DNA of 64,000 nucleotides from Hyphococcus formosus. GTDB lineage: Bacteria; Pseudomonadota; Alphaproteobacteria; Caulobacterales; Parvularculaceae. The notes beneath the pieces were generated by a model. The model made no database searches. It saw only the letters and a program-made list of their open reading frames with translations, and was not told the origin of the DNA. Every line of letters starts with the position of its first letter. The stretch's first letter is position 1. Both the position numbers and the translations under genes were made by a program. The DNA lies in assembly GCF_046736345.1 (NCBI RefSeq), contig NZ_CP157210.1, positions 3,162,001-3,226,000 on the forward strand. Reading direction: 5' to 3'. Below are positions 43,703 to 53,153 of the stretch, in pieces.

Positions 43703-44449
43703 TCAAGATTTAACTACCCGTACCCCGTTTGCTTTTTTTGATGTAACATACTTTGGGGCGCGTTTGTACATTTTGAAATGACGGTTTCCAAACCGACCGC
43801 GCCCGTATCCATTTTCTAATGCGCAAATAGCTAGTGCCGTCACTATTAGTGGAAAGATGTACTCAAATTTTGGTCCTGACCAATCAAATGGGTGCAGCAG
43901 GCTTCTCGAATTCAAGTATTGCAATGCGACCCCGCCCCAAAAGACGACGAACGAAAAACTCACAATTTCATTGGATTTACTCACCGAATAGGTCCTGTCC
44001 ATCGCGACAGTTTTATAAAGGGGGCCCATGAATTGGTCTTCAAGCTTATCAAGGTGTTTTTCCCAATGTCTTTGCCAAGCCTTGCTACCTCTATTCGTTG
44101 TCCACCACGCATATGACAAGACAATGCCAACACAAGCGAGCGCAAATGGTTCAAATGTGGCTCCTGACCCTTCTCTAATCATGAATGCATATCCAGTAAA
44201 AACAGCGGCAATGAATGTCCAAAAATAGTTTGCGCGCTTCCAATACATCTCAATTTCGAATTTTCTTAGGTCATAAGCTGCTTCGAAGGCTCTTTTTGCT
44301 TTTTTCTGGAGCTTTTGTGAATCACTTTCGAGGTGAATTAATAGTTGCTCGTATTCTGCTTCCTCAATCTCTTCGAGACCCGGTACAGTATTATCCCAGA
44401 AAATTTTCAGAATTCTATTCAACTGATGAAATACGCCATTTTTTTCCAT
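43703..44449 (-). CDS. RipA-like inner-membrane protein, end of the restriction operon
   Basis: A 248-residue protein from ATG 44449 (GGAGAG 4 nt before). Cytoplasmic N-terminus with a charged helical stretch, then FEIEMYWKRANYFWTFIAAVFTGYAFM (residues ~65-91), a second helix (ALACVGIVLSYAWWTTNRGSKAWQRHWEKHLDKLED), and two more near residues 160-180 and 195-215. The R-K-F-E-I-x-x-Y-W-K-R-A-x-Y-F-W core is, to my recollection, that of the RipA family of octameric membrane proteins; this is a tentative match. It lies 52 nt after hsdM on the same strand, so it is probably co-transcribed with the defence genes. Confidence 0.62.
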   Translation of the reverse strand: MEKNGVFHQLNRILKIFWDNTVPGLEEIEEAEYEQLLIHLESDSQKLQKKAKRAFEAAYDLRKFEIEMYWKRANYFWTFIAAVFTGYAFMIREGSGATFEPFALACVGIVLSYAWWTTNRGSKAWQRHWEKHLDKLEDQFMGPLYKTVAMDRTYSVSKSNEIVSFSFVVFWGGVALQYLNSRSLLHPFDWSGPKFEYIFPLIVTALAICALENGYGRGRFGNRHFKMYKRAPKYVTSKKANGVRVVKS

Positions 44450-44501
44450 CAAACTCTCCAAATACCATTATTGAAATTCCTTCAAGCGGTCACGTAAAAA
44501 T

Positions 44502-45980
44502 TTAGCTTTGAGTTTCTGAAGCAGCGGCAAAGCTTGCAATGGCTGATCGAAGATTCTCCAATATCTCGTCCGCTAAGACTTCAGGCTCTGGAAGGTTTTC
44601 TAGGTCGGTCATTGATGAGTCCCGGAGCCAGAAGAGATCGAGGCTCGCCTTATCACGTTCAAGCAGCTCTTCACGCTCAAATGCGCGCCATCGGCCATCT
44701 GGCGTTTCCTCACTCCATGTCGGAATACGCTCATGTCGGTTGCGGGGATTGAAGCAAGAAACAAAGTCTTCGAGGTGACTGTAGGTAAGGGGCTTTTGCT
44801 TCAAAGTGTGATGCACGTTTGTTCGGTAGTCATAATACCAGACTTTTGAGGTCTGTGGATCGGGGCTCGCGGCACGGTTATCGAAAAATATCACATTCGC
44901 TTTGACACCGTGCGCATAGAAAATCCCCGTCGGTAGGCGGAGGATTGTGTGAAGGTCAGTCGTTTGTAGTAACTTGCGCCGGATGGTCTCACCGGCGCCG
45001 CCTTCAAACAGAACGTTGTCTGGAACGACAACCGCTGCACGGCCCGTCGTTTTTAGCATGGTGCGAATATGCTGTACGAAATTCAGTTGCTTGTTCGATG
45101 TCGTCGCCCAAAAGTCCTGCCTATTGTAAGTCAAGTCGTCTGTTTCTTGCTCGCCTTCCGCATTGGTAAAGCTCATCGAACTTTTCTTGCCGAAAGGCGG
45201 GTTTGCCAGAACATAGTCGAAGGTATCGGAAGGAGGTGAAATCAGGGCATCTGCGGGAGATACCAAGGTATCACCAGTCATTTCGCCGATCCCATGAAGG
45301 AACATGTTCATGAGGCAGAGCCGCCGTGTCCCAGCGACAATCTCGTTGCCGAAGAAAGTCGAGTGTTTCAGGAATGCCTTTTGTTCCTTGTCGAGCGAGT
45401 GGTTGTCTGGGTCCGCCAGGAAATCATGCGCGGCGAGGAAGAATCCCCCGGTCCCACACGCGGGGTCGGCGATGGTCTTACCGGGTTCGGGGCGAATACA
45501 TTCGACCATCGCCTGGATCAAAGCGCGCGGGGTAAAATATTGTCCTGCACCGGATTTAGTATCCTCAGCGTTCCGTTCCAGCAGCCCTTCGTAGATGTCG
45601 CCTTTGACGTCTGCACCGAGTGTTACCCACTTGGTCCCATCCACCATGTCGATCAGGCGGAACAGCTTGGCGGGGTCGGTGATCTTGTTTTGCGCCTTGG
45701 TGAAGATCTGACCGAGCATACCTTTTTGTTCGCCTAGCTCGCGCAACAGAATGACGTAGTGTGCTTCCAGCTCTGCCCCACGGCGCGAGGTCAGGCTGTT
45801 CCAATCAAAACCTTTGGGAATGCCAATATCACGCTCGTAAGGCGGCTTAGCATATTCGTCAGCCATCTTGAGAAATATCAGATAGGTGAGCTGTTCCAAA
45901 TAGTCGCCGTAACCCACACCATCGTCACGTAGCGTGGTGCAGAAACTCCAGACCTTGGATACAATAGGGGCGGTGTTCAT
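44502..45980 (-). CDS. hsdM: Type I restriction-modification methyltransferase subunit
   Basis: A 492-residue N6-adenine methyltransferase. The N-terminal HsdM_N helical domain (VSKVWSFCTTLRDDGVGYGDYLEQLTYLIFLKM) is followed by QYFTPRALIQAMV, motif I ADPACGTGGFFLAA and motif IV DYVLANPPFGKKSSM (N-P-P-F). It works with HsdS to methylate, and with HsdR to cut, specific bipartite sites. AGGAG precedes the start. It lies 8 nt downstream of the HNH gene, so the ATPase-HNH pair separates it from hsdS, an uncommon order. Confidence 0.95.
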   Translation of the reverse strand: MNTAPIVSKVWSFCTTLRDDGVGYGDYLEQLTYLIFLKMADEYAKPPYERDIGIPKGFDWNSLTSRRGAELEAHYVILLRELGEQKGMLGQIFTKAQNKITDPAKLFRLIDMVDGTKWVTLGADVKGDIYEGLLERNAEDTKSGAGQYFTPRALIQAMVECIRPEPGKTIADPACGTGGFFLAAHDFLADPDNHSLDKEQKAFLKHSTFFGNEIVAGTRRLCLMNMFLHGIGEMTGDTLVSPADALISPPSDTFDYVLANPPFGKKSSMSFTNAEGEQETDDLTYNRQDFWATTSNKQLNFVQHIRTMLKTTGRAAVVVPDNVLFEGGAGETIRRKLLQTTDLHTILRLPTGIFYAHGVKANVIFFDNRAASPDPQTSKVWYYDYRTNVHHTLKQKPLTYSHLEDFVSCFNPRNRHERIPTWSEETPDGRWRAFEREELLERDKASLDLFWLRDSSMTDLENLPEPEVLADEILENLRSAIASFAAASETQS

Positions 45981-45988
45981 TTTATCTC

Positions 45989-46768
45989 CTAGGCTGCTGC
46001 CAAGATCGTCTCAACAAACGGTTTATTCTTGTAGGATTGCAGAACACGCCTTGAGAATGCGGAAAGCTCGGCGCGTTGGTCCAGAAACCGCTTTAGGTCT
46101 CTCACGGCGGATGTGTAAGCTGGTTGCGCGGCAAGATCGCCTCCGACAAAACGCGTCAAGTTCGCTTCGACCTCATTGACCTTCTCCTGAATCTTAATAG
46201 CCGCTTTCCGTCTTTCTTCCTGCAAATCTGAGTGATTAAGGTGATACGCCGCTATCGAGGTTTCCGCCCTAACTTTCTGTGGGTTTGCGTTGTCGTCGCT
46301 GGCAGGGACTGCAACACCGTCAGCGCGATAGTCTAATGCATCTGGATCAGCCGCGTTGCAGGGATCGAGAAGCAGAGGGCGTTCATTGCAGATCTCGTCG
46401 GCGCAAGTGGCCATTTGGCATCCATCAAAAAGTGGAAACCCGGCACCCTTTCCTCCAATTTCGCCAGTGTTACGATCCTTGCGGCGACTATTGCACAAGG
46501 TGCACGCAAAGCGAAAATTATCAATACGGAAAGCTGCCCACTTGTACTTGGACTTTGGTCGGTAGTGGTCTACTGCGCCGTCCGACCGAATGTCCTTCAT
46601 TTCGCAGTAATAACACTTGTCGAAAGACGCCCCCTTTAGGCTTTCTTTGCAGCACTGCCAAACATTCGAATGATTTCCAATATTTTCTTCACCATCGGCC
46701 TCGGCCTGGGCAGCCATCTCGCCGAAATCTGCTGGAGGAACCAAGAAAGCTGTATCGATAAATCTCAT
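45989..46768 (-). CDS. HNH endonuclease, PtuB-like (Septu)
   Basis: A 259-residue protein with a zinc-stapled HNH fold: C52-x2-C55 (KCYYCEMK), DHYRPKSKY with D67 H68 and R70 P71, and C89-x2-C92-N93 (CTLCNSRR). This D-H-x-R-P and C-x2-C-N arrangement is the TIGR02646-like type found in PtuB of the Septu defence system and in retron-linked homologues. Its ATG overlaps the stop of the ATPase gene (ATGA), as in ptuA-ptuB pairs. It presumably cuts DNA when the ATPase partner releases it. Function as Septu is inferred from the pair, not proven. Confidence 0.8.
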   Translation of the reverse strand: MRFIDTAFLVPPADFGEMAAQAEADGEENIGNHSNVWQCCKESLKGASFDKCYYCEMKDIRSDGAVDHYRPKSKYKWAAFRIDNFRFACTLCNSRRKDRNTGEIGGKGAGFPLFDGCQMATCADEICNERPLLLDPCNAADPDALDYRADGVAVPASDDNANPQKVRAETSIAAYHLNHSDLQEERRKAAIKIQEKVNEVEANLTRFVGGDLAAQPAYTSAVRDLKRFLDQRAELSAFSRRVLQSYKNKPFVETILAAA

Positions 46769-48414
46769 GACTGGGACTCTTTTTCAATTTCATTGAGTGC
46801 TTCCCCGACCAAACGTCGCGCTTCTTCCGGATCTAACCTTTCACTTTCTTGGCCTGCCTTGGCATTGGAGATAGAAGTCCGTTCAGCACGCGCCCGAAGG
46901 TATTCCGTATACACTGGGTCTCTCATTTGATAGCGGAATCCAAATTCCTCCAGTTGCCTGGTTACTTTATTTAGTTCTTCGTTTTCGGCTTGGCTTAACG
47001 GGGTTTTGGCTGACAGTCTTCGCTGAGTCTCCAGTAGTTTTTGGGTTGTTGTATCTACGGCAGCATTAAGATCGAAGAGATCGCTTGTGATGACTCCAGC
47101 ATAACCCATTCCAACAGGGTCGATTTCCGGTTTTTCCGACGTAACGTATAGGGTCTCATCATCGCGTTTTAATATCTGAATTTGCTCCTTCACGAGTTCA
47201 GCAACAGCTATCGGGTTATGCGTTGCAAGAAGGACATGGCTGGATTGGCTATTTTCATTCTCATCTTTGAGAAAATCCCGGATGTGCTGAATGTATTCAA
47301 CGCTCCAGCGTGGATTAAGGTGTGTGTCCGGCTCATCTAGCAGGAATAGGCTCTCTTCAGCCGATGTGAATTGAAGCAATCCGAGTACTGTTAGAAGTTG
47401 TTGCTCGCCTTCGCTCAGTTCACGGAAGGTCACTGAGCCATCGTTCTTTCTTAGTTTCACCCTGATCCGAACTTCATCAATCAGATCGGAAACATGGGTG
47501 CTTTCCAGGTCGCGGAAAAACTCAGCCGAAGTCTTTCCATTTGCTAATTCTTGCAAAGAATCTATGTCCTTTGCATATAAATATAAATATTCCAGCGTTC
47601 TGGAGCGTCGTACATCGTACATCTCTCGGCGTTTGATGCGGATCGGAGCGAGCGAAATTTCATAGAGCTTAGCAAGGAAATCTCGAACGATTCCTTTTGA
47701 GTTCCAAAAGCGATGATCGCCGCCCGTCGCTTTCTTATTGTGCCAGTACGGTTGTTTGAGCACGAATAAAACGGACTCTATTCCGCCTTCTTCGAGTCCG
47801 AGTTGTTTTTGCAGAAATTCGTCCGTTTGTGTCTTGTTATTCACGATGAACGAAAGCAGCACGAAATTGCTGTGCACGGGTTCAGCGAAAAACATGCGCT
47901 TCAGCCCGGGGTCATTGTTCTTGATCAGTTTGTCATCGTAGTTCTTCAAGTAGGCACGAAAGACCTCCTTCATCCGCTCGCTCTCACCCGAGTAGTAGCC
48001 GAACAGGAAGCGAGGCAGGTGCTCTGAGTCTTCACCGATAATTTTTGTTCTGCTTATTGGTGTTCCTTGGAGATCATCAAAGGAGGTGCCAACCGGATAA
48101 GGCTCCTGATGCTCGTCCTTACTGACGGTCTTTGCCCGGTATGCTTCTTTCCGTTCTGGATCAGCGTCGATGAAGACCCACCGGTCCTGGATTTCGTAGG
48201 CGATGCGATACTTGATCGAAGGTACGTTTTTCTTTCCGTTTCTGTCCGTCCCCATGAGCAGGTCACGAAAAATTTCGGTCAGGGCTTCGAGCACATTGGA
48301 TTTGCCGGTGCCGTTCCGGCCTATCAGTACGGTGATCAGGTGGTCCTGAGAAAAATCAATCGTCAGATCCCTGAGGTTCTTATACTCGTGTATCCAAAGC
48401 CAATCGATGCGCAT
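46765..48414 (-). CDS. AAA family ATPase, PtuA-like (Septu)
   Basis: A 549-residue ABC/SMC-type ATPase. It starts at ATG 48414 in a TAATG overlap with hsdS; an in-frame ORF extension further upstream is not needed. Walker A GRNGTGKSN (32-40), signature ELSEGEQQLL (332-341), Walker B LFLLDEPDTHLNP (356-368) and H-loop LLATHNP with H399. Residues ~60-330 form the inserted middle domain. The C-terminal helical part (residues ~450-549) is charged and could bind the HNH protein. The ATPase-HNH overlap and sizes match Septu PtuA/PtuB. An OLD-like nuclease is excluded, since no Toprim domain is present. Confidence 0.8.
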   Translation of the reverse strand: MRIDWLWIHEYKNLRDLTIDFSQDHLITVLIGRNGTGKSNVLEALTEIFRDLLMGTDRNGKKNVPSIKYRIAYEIQDRWVFIDADPERKEAYRAKTVSKDEHQEPYPVGTSFDDLQGTPISRTKIIGEDSEHLPRFLFGYYSGESERMKEVFRAYLKNYDDKLIKNNDPGLKRMFFAEPVHSNFVLLSFIVNNKTQTDEFLQKQLGLEEGGIESVLFVLKQPYWHNKKATGGDHRFWNSKGIVRDFLAKLYEISLAPIRIKRREMYDVRRSRTLEYLYLYAKDIDSLQELANGKTSAEFFRDLESTHVSDLIDEVRIRVKLRKNDGSVTFRELSEGEQQLLTVLGLLQFTSAEESLFLLDEPDTHLNPRWSVEYIQHIRDFLKDENENSQSSHVLLATHNPIAVAELVKEQIQILKRDDETLYVTSEKPEIDPVGMGYAGVITSDLFDLNAAVDTTTQKLLETQRRLSAKTPLSQAENEELNKVTRQLEEFGFRYQMRDPVYTEYLRARAERTSISNAKAGQESERLDPEEARRLVGEALNEIEKESQS

Positions 48415-50192
48415 TAGCTCACCTTGGCTTTTGTAAGGCGCAACCAATCCTCGTCACCGCGTCTTTCGACTTCGATGGCAGCGCGTTCGACGTAATCTTT
48501 CAGCTGGCGATAGAACGCCTCGACGTCGTCGGATGTCGAGTTATCGCCAATCCCCAAAGCCTGTGCTGCCTTCGAGGCGGAGATCCAGCTTTTTTGTTTT
48601 TTCAGAACTGCGATCAGGTCGGTCAATGTCGGCCTCCTTGCTTTTAGTTTGCGCGATGACGTGGATTTACGGTTGCGTTTGGCAGCTTGTTCTCTTTCGG
48701 CTTTCTCGACTTTAATCCGCTCAAGCAGGATGGAGGCTGGCTCGTCCTTGGGGTCCTGAGGGACGAGTTGGCCAGAGAAAGCTTTTTTCAGGATGGATTG
48801 GCGCAGGGCGTCGGCGCGGGTGAGGGCGGCATCGATCTCGGCGTCTAGCGCGTCGGCGGCTTCGAGTTTTTCGTCGAGGATGCGGACGATTTCTGTTTGT
48901 TCGGCGGGGGAGCAAATTGGCAGCAGAACTTCGTCGAGTGCTTTTCCCGTCAGATGTTTGATTGTTGATCCAGTGTAGTGCTTGTCCAGAAGCCCCGCGA
49001 ATGTAGCAAACCTCAAGAAATAATAGGCAAACCAAGCGCTGAAAGACTGCGTGAAACGAACACGATGCAGCGCCTTTTGAATAAAGACACTTTCGTCAGC
49101 CCCTTGCCATACCGCACAGCGCCCAGGTTCGCCACCTTCGCAGATCACCAAATCTCCCGCTCTTATTCCATAACGCGGGACTTCGTGATCTTCGATAAGC
49201 ATGGTTTTTTCTGCGTCGACATCAAAGGCACCCCATCGAAGATTGATGTTACCTAAGTATGGCCTGGGTTTACCTCGGTTCTTCTGCCGATCTAACATTT
49301 TTCCTAGGACGGCTTCGAACGCAACTGCGCCTAAAGGGGCGGTGATCCAGCTGGATGGGATCGCGAAGCGATCATGGGGCTCCGATTTGAGGTCCTTTGG
49401 CCGCTTCGGTTTCGCCGGTTTCTTGCCTTGTTCGGCGTCGGCGCGCCATTTGGTGAGGGCGGTTTGCCAGTCGTCTAGGGCGGTTTTGTAGCGGGTGTCT
49501 CGTTCGGTCTGGATGCGGGCGAGGAGGGTTTCGGGGGCCTCCAGTTTGTCAGCATTTTGCGCGCGCCAATAGGCGGTGAGGCGGCCTTCAAAGGCGGATT
49601 TCAGCAGGGACTGGCGGTAGAGGCCGAGGGCGGCGCGCGCCGTTTGCAGGCTCTCGACCCCCTTGTCGATCTCGTCGAACATCGCCTCGATCTTCTCCAC
49701 GATGCGGCGTTGTTCGTTGGTCGGAGGGAGTGGAGCCGGAAGCACACCAAAGGCCGCGCCAGAGAGTTCCTTGAAAGTCGTGCCGGTCGCGCGTTGCTCG
49801 GCCAACTGTTTGGAGGCTTTGAGGTAGTGATACAGGTATTCGTTGAAAATGCCGGTGTAAGGCACCACCGACTTGAACCCCTGATTTGTTGCAGCCGGCA
49901 CGGAAGTGATTGCGACATATCCGACCGGTGCGCGGGATGAAAACATCACACTGCCAGCGGGCATGATCCTTGCGGATGAGTTCGCAAGGCCCTCTTCGGT
50001 GAGTGTTTTTGCGCCGCGCGCTATGAATTTCTGTTTATATCCAGTGAGATCGGATGGCGCGAACCAAATGACGTCTCCGTCCCAGTAGTCGCGCACCTTC
50101 GTCGAGGGTGTAGCACCGGAAACGACGTCCCCGAGTTCCTTGATGACCGTCCATTCCCAAGACGAAGGGACTTCCCACAAACGTTCCGTCAT
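48414..50192 (-). CDS. hsdS: Type I restriction specificity subunit
   Basis: A 592-residue HsdS with two target-recognition domains: TRD1 (~1-155, WEVPSSWEWTVIKELGDVVSGATPS), conserved helix (LPPTNEQRRIVEKIEAMFDEIDKGVESLQ), a long spacer, TRD2 (~275-430, FAIPSSWITAPLGAVAFEAV) and second helix (CSPAEQTEIVRILDEKLEAADALDAEI). About 110 extra C-terminal residues carry a helix-turn-helix-like stretch (WISASKAAQALGIGDNSTSDDVEAFYRQL), seen in some HsdS proteins of the EcoEI type. It sets the DNA sequence bound by the complex. Overlaps hsdR by 4 nt upstream and the ATPase gene downstream. Confidence 0.93.
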   Translation of the reverse strand: MTERLWEVPSSWEWTVIKELGDVVSGATPSTKVRDYWDGDVIWFAPSDLTGYKQKFIARGAKTLTEEGLANSSARIMPAGSVMFSSRAPVGYVAITSVPAATNQGFKSVVPYTGIFNEYLYHYLKASKQLAEQRATGTTFKELSGAAFGVLPAPLPPTNEQRRIVEKIEAMFDEIDKGVESLQTARAALGLYRQSLLKSAFEGRLTAYWRAQNADKLEAPETLLARIQTERDTRYKTALDDWQTALTKWRADAEQGKKPAKPKRPKDLKSEPHDRFAIPSSWITAPLGAVAFEAVLGKMLDRQKNRGKPRPYLGNINLRWGAFDVDAEKTMLIEDHEVPRYGIRAGDLVICEGGEPGRCAVWQGADESVFIQKALHRVRFTQSFSAWFAYYFLRFATFAGLLDKHYTGSTIKHLTGKALDEVLLPICSPAEQTEIVRILDEKLEAADALDAEIDAALTRADALRQSILKKAFSGQLVPQDPKDEPASILLERIKVEKAEREQAAKRNRKSTSSRKLKARRPTLTDLIAVLKKQKSWISASKAAQALGIGDNSTSDDVEAFYRQLKDYVERAAIEVERRGDEDWLRLTKAKVS

Positions 50193-52939
50193 GCCGAGAG
50201 CGCCTCATTCATCTCGGTCATGACCTCGTCCATTCCATCCCCAAAGAGCGCGTACATCTGCCCCATGCCGCCCTTGCCGTCAAAGGGGGCCATTTCCAGA
50301 TCATCGCGCTCGATGGTGAATGAGGTGGCGAGGTGGTCGCGGATCATGCGTAGCCAGTCCATCTGTTCCTCGGTGAACTTCTCGCCCGCGCCGGAATGGC
50401 GTTTCAAAATCCAGTTCTGGAAATTGCGCCGCACCCGGTCTGAATTGCGGGTCAGCGTGTCATCAAGGCCCGTCACCCGTCGGATGAGCGCCACCAGCGC
50501 CGTCAGATCGCTGGCGGGGTTGCTGCCCTTGTAGTCATCCAGATACCCATAGGCGCGCCAGACGGTTAGCGGGGCCAGGCGCGGGCGGTCCTCGGTTAGT
50601 TTCTTCAGCACGTCCTTGATCATGGCGTAAGTCACTTCGGACCGGCGGGCAGGCGTATTGAAGTAGATCGAAAGTGCCTCGATCTCGTCACGGTTCTCGG
50701 TCAGGTAATCCTCGAACTCCTGCGCGATTTGTTTCGCGTTCTCGGCCACATCGCCCGCCCATTCCGCGCGCAGCAGCGTGTCTAAGTTTTCATGATCGAT
50801 GGTCTGTTCGTTGTCGCGGCGGATTGTGTCCATCAGGTTGATGAGCGGGCCGGTGAAGATGTTGGCGGCCTGTTTGATCCGTTCCTCGCGGGCGGTTTGC
50901 ATGGCCATGTCATCAGGTTCGGGGTGGCCCGCGGCTTTGGCGTCTGCCTCTACCTTGTCGGGATCGATGGCGTCGAAGAGGTCGCGCACGATGGCGGTTA
51001 GGGATGTTCCGGCCTCGGTCGCGATCTTTTCCTGATCCTCGGCTCCGAGCTTGTTGTCGAGCCGCGAAAGACGGGCCGCAAGCGAGCTGACGGTGTCCTC
51101 CGATCGGTCACCCATGATCAGCCCCATCGCGAGGTCCTTAAACGGAATCGAGGGCTTGGTGTCGAGCGGCTGGCTGGCGGTTTTTAGCGATTTGGTGACG
51201 CCGACGGCATCGACGATCACGTAGTGAGTCTTTGCGTCAGCAGAAGGGGAGACTTTTTTGAGATCATCCGCTTTCACCACTCTAGTGCCGCGCCCTTTCA
51301 TCTGTTCGAAATAATTCTTTGATTTCACGTCGCGCATGAAGATCAGGCATTCGAGCGGTTTGACATCGGTGCCTGTCGCGATCATGTCCACCGTCACCGC
51401 GATGCGCGGGTAATAGTCATTGCGAAAGGCCGAAAGCGAAGATTTCGGGTTTTTAGCGCCGTTGGTGATCTTGCGGCAGAAGTCGTTGCTTTCGCCGAAC
51501 TCCTGCCGGACGGTCTGGATGATGTCATCCGCATGGCTGTCAGTTTTCGCGAAAATGAGGGTTTTTGGCAGTTCGTCGCGACCCGGAAATATCTCGGGCC
51601 ACTTATCGTGAAAGGCACGTATAACAGTTCGTATCTGATCGGGGTTAACGACAGAGCGGTCAAGCTGAGTGGCGGCATAGGCTTCATCTTGGTCTTGTGT
51701 TTCCCACCGTTTGGCCCTTGTGTCGCGTTCGCGTTTTTCGACAAGTTGCTCGGCTTTGAGCGTTTCTCCGCCTTTCGTGATTTCGGTTTCTATCAGGTAG
51801 ATTTCATTGCCGACGTTCACCTTGTCCGCAACGGCGTTTTCATGGGTGTATTCGCTTACAACGTTCTTCTGAAAGAAACCGTAAGTGCGATTGTCCGGTG
51901 TGGCTGTAAGACCGATCAGATAAGAATCGAAATACTCGATGACCTGGCGCCAAAGATTGTAGATCGAGCGATGGCATTCATCGATCACGACAATGTCGAA
52001 ATATTCCGGGGGGAGCTTGGCGTTGTAGACGACCGGCAGCGGTTTCTTGCGTTTCCATTTCTGCTCTGCCGGGTTTTCCTCATCTGCGCCTTCATTCAAT
52101 TCCTCGCCCTTCAGCGTGGCGTACATGCGCTGGATCGTCGAGATGACGACCTGACTGTCGTTCGCGATGGATGGCGAAGTGAGGCGCTGGACGTTGTAGA
52201 GTTCGGTGAACTTGCGATTGTCGTCATTGGGGATGAAGGCCATGAACTCTTGTTCGGCCTGCTCACCGAGGTTCTTAGTATCAACGAGAAAAAGGATGCG
52301 ACGGGCTCCGGCATGTTTGAGCAAACGATAAACTTGCGTTATCGCGGTAAAGGTTTTCCCAGAGCCCGTCGCCATTTGGACAAGGGCGCGAGGTTTGTCA
52401 GACTTAAGCGATGTTTCGAGGTTTGTAATAGCCTTGATCTGGCAATCGCGAAGGCCATCAGGATTGAGATTTGGTAGCGCCGAGATGCCAGCTCGTAAAC
52501 TCTTTGGGGCTTGTGTCCAGGACTTCAGTGTTTCTGGCCTGTGAAAAGTAAAGACTTCGCGAGACCGTGGATTGGGATCGCGTGCGTTTGTGAAGCGCGT
52601 GACCTGCCCGGTACTTTCATACAGGAACGGAAGAGGCTCGGAGTTTTTTACCCACTTTAAGTTCGCGTTGGCGTACCCTTCGGATTGCTCTTCTACGGTG
52701 GTGAGCTTGGCCCCCCACTTGTCCGGTTTTGCTTCGACAACACCGACCGCTTGTCGGTCAGCAAAAAGGACGTAGTCGGCGGGCCCGATGTCTGTCTGGT
52801 ATTCGCGAACCGCCACACCTAAACCAGCGTTAAAATCGAGTGAGTCCTTATCCTGGACAATCCACCCAGCTACCCTCAGGCGTTTATCGATCCGATCCCG
52901 AGCGATTTGCTCTGGAGTTTGATTTATATCGGGTGACAC
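50189..52939 (-). CDS. hsdR: Type I restriction endonuclease subunit
   Basis: A 916-residue protein, first gene of the operon. The N-terminal nuclease domain has the PD-(D/E)-x-K pattern GPADYVLFADRQAVGVVEAK. The SF2 translocase follows: Walker A MATGSGKTFTAI, DEAH-type VVIDECHRSI, motif III GLTATP, and the second RecA domain with GTDVKPLECLIFMRDVKS and QMKGRGTRV. The C-terminal third is the EcoEI_R_C-like region. It cuts unmethylated DNA after translocation. Order here is hsdR-hsdS-ATPase-HNH-hsdM. Confidence 0.95.
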   Translation of the reverse strand: MSPDINQTPEQIARDRIDKRLRVAGWIVQDKDSLDFNAGLGVAVREYQTDIGPADYVLFADRQAVGVVEAKPDKWGAKLTTVEEQSEGYANANLKWVKNSEPLPFLYESTGQVTRFTNARDPNPRSREVFTFHRPETLKSWTQAPKSLRAGISALPNLNPDGLRDCQIKAITNLETSLKSDKPRALVQMATGSGKTFTAITQVYRLLKHAGARRILFLVDTKNLGEQAEQEFMAFIPNDDNRKFTELYNVQRLTSPSIANDSQVVISTIQRMYATLKGEELNEGADEENPAEQKWKRKKPLPVVYNAKLPPEYFDIVVIDECHRSIYNLWRQVIEYFDSYLIGLTATPDNRTYGFFQKNVVSEYTHENAVADKVNVGNEIYLIETEITKGGETLKAEQLVEKRERDTRAKRWETQDQDEAYAATQLDRSVVNPDQIRTVIRAFHDKWPEIFPGRDELPKTLIFAKTDSHADDIIQTVRQEFGESNDFCRKITNGAKNPKSSLSAFRNDYYPRIAVTVDMIATGTDVKPLECLIFMRDVKSKNYFEQMKGRGTRVVKADDLKKVSPSADAKTHYVIVDAVGVTKSLKTASQPLDTKPSIPFKDLAMGLIMGDRSEDTVSSLAARLSRLDNKLGAEDQEKIATEAGTSLTAIVRDLFDAIDPDKVEADAKAAGHPEPDDMAMQTAREERIKQAANIFTGPLINLMDTIRRDNEQTIDHENLDTLLRAEWAGDVAENAKQIAQEFEDYLTENRDEIEALSIYFNTPARRSEVTYAMIKDVLKKLTEDRPRLAPLTVWRAYGYLDDYKGSNPASDLTALVALIRRVTGLDDTLTRNSDRVRRNFQNWILKRHSGAGEKFTEEQMDWLRMIRDHLATSFTIERDDLEMAPFDGKGGMGQMYALFGDGMDEVMTEMNEALSA

Positions 52940-53153
52940 GCGACGAAGCCTAATATTGCTTTTGTTTCGCCAATACTGGTCATAGTGAAGCTAAAATGCA
53001 ATCTGAGATGCTGATTAGTAGTCTTCATTTTTTAGTCTAAAACACCTTATCTTCAAGCGCTTACGGAAATAGCGTAGTCCATTGTAGATGGAGAACAGGG
53101 TTTTCTTACTTCGAAGCCTCAGCAAAGCTTTATCAAATCCTAAAGGTGAGAGT

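Noticed and set aside
46765..48414. OLD-family nuclease (Gabija/retron type) for the ATPase
   Set aside because: No Toprim domain after the ATPase; the partner HNH gene explains the nuclease part better.
51533..52477. Plus-strand frame of 314 codons
   Set aside because: Antisense to hsdR, which has all its motifs in the other frame.
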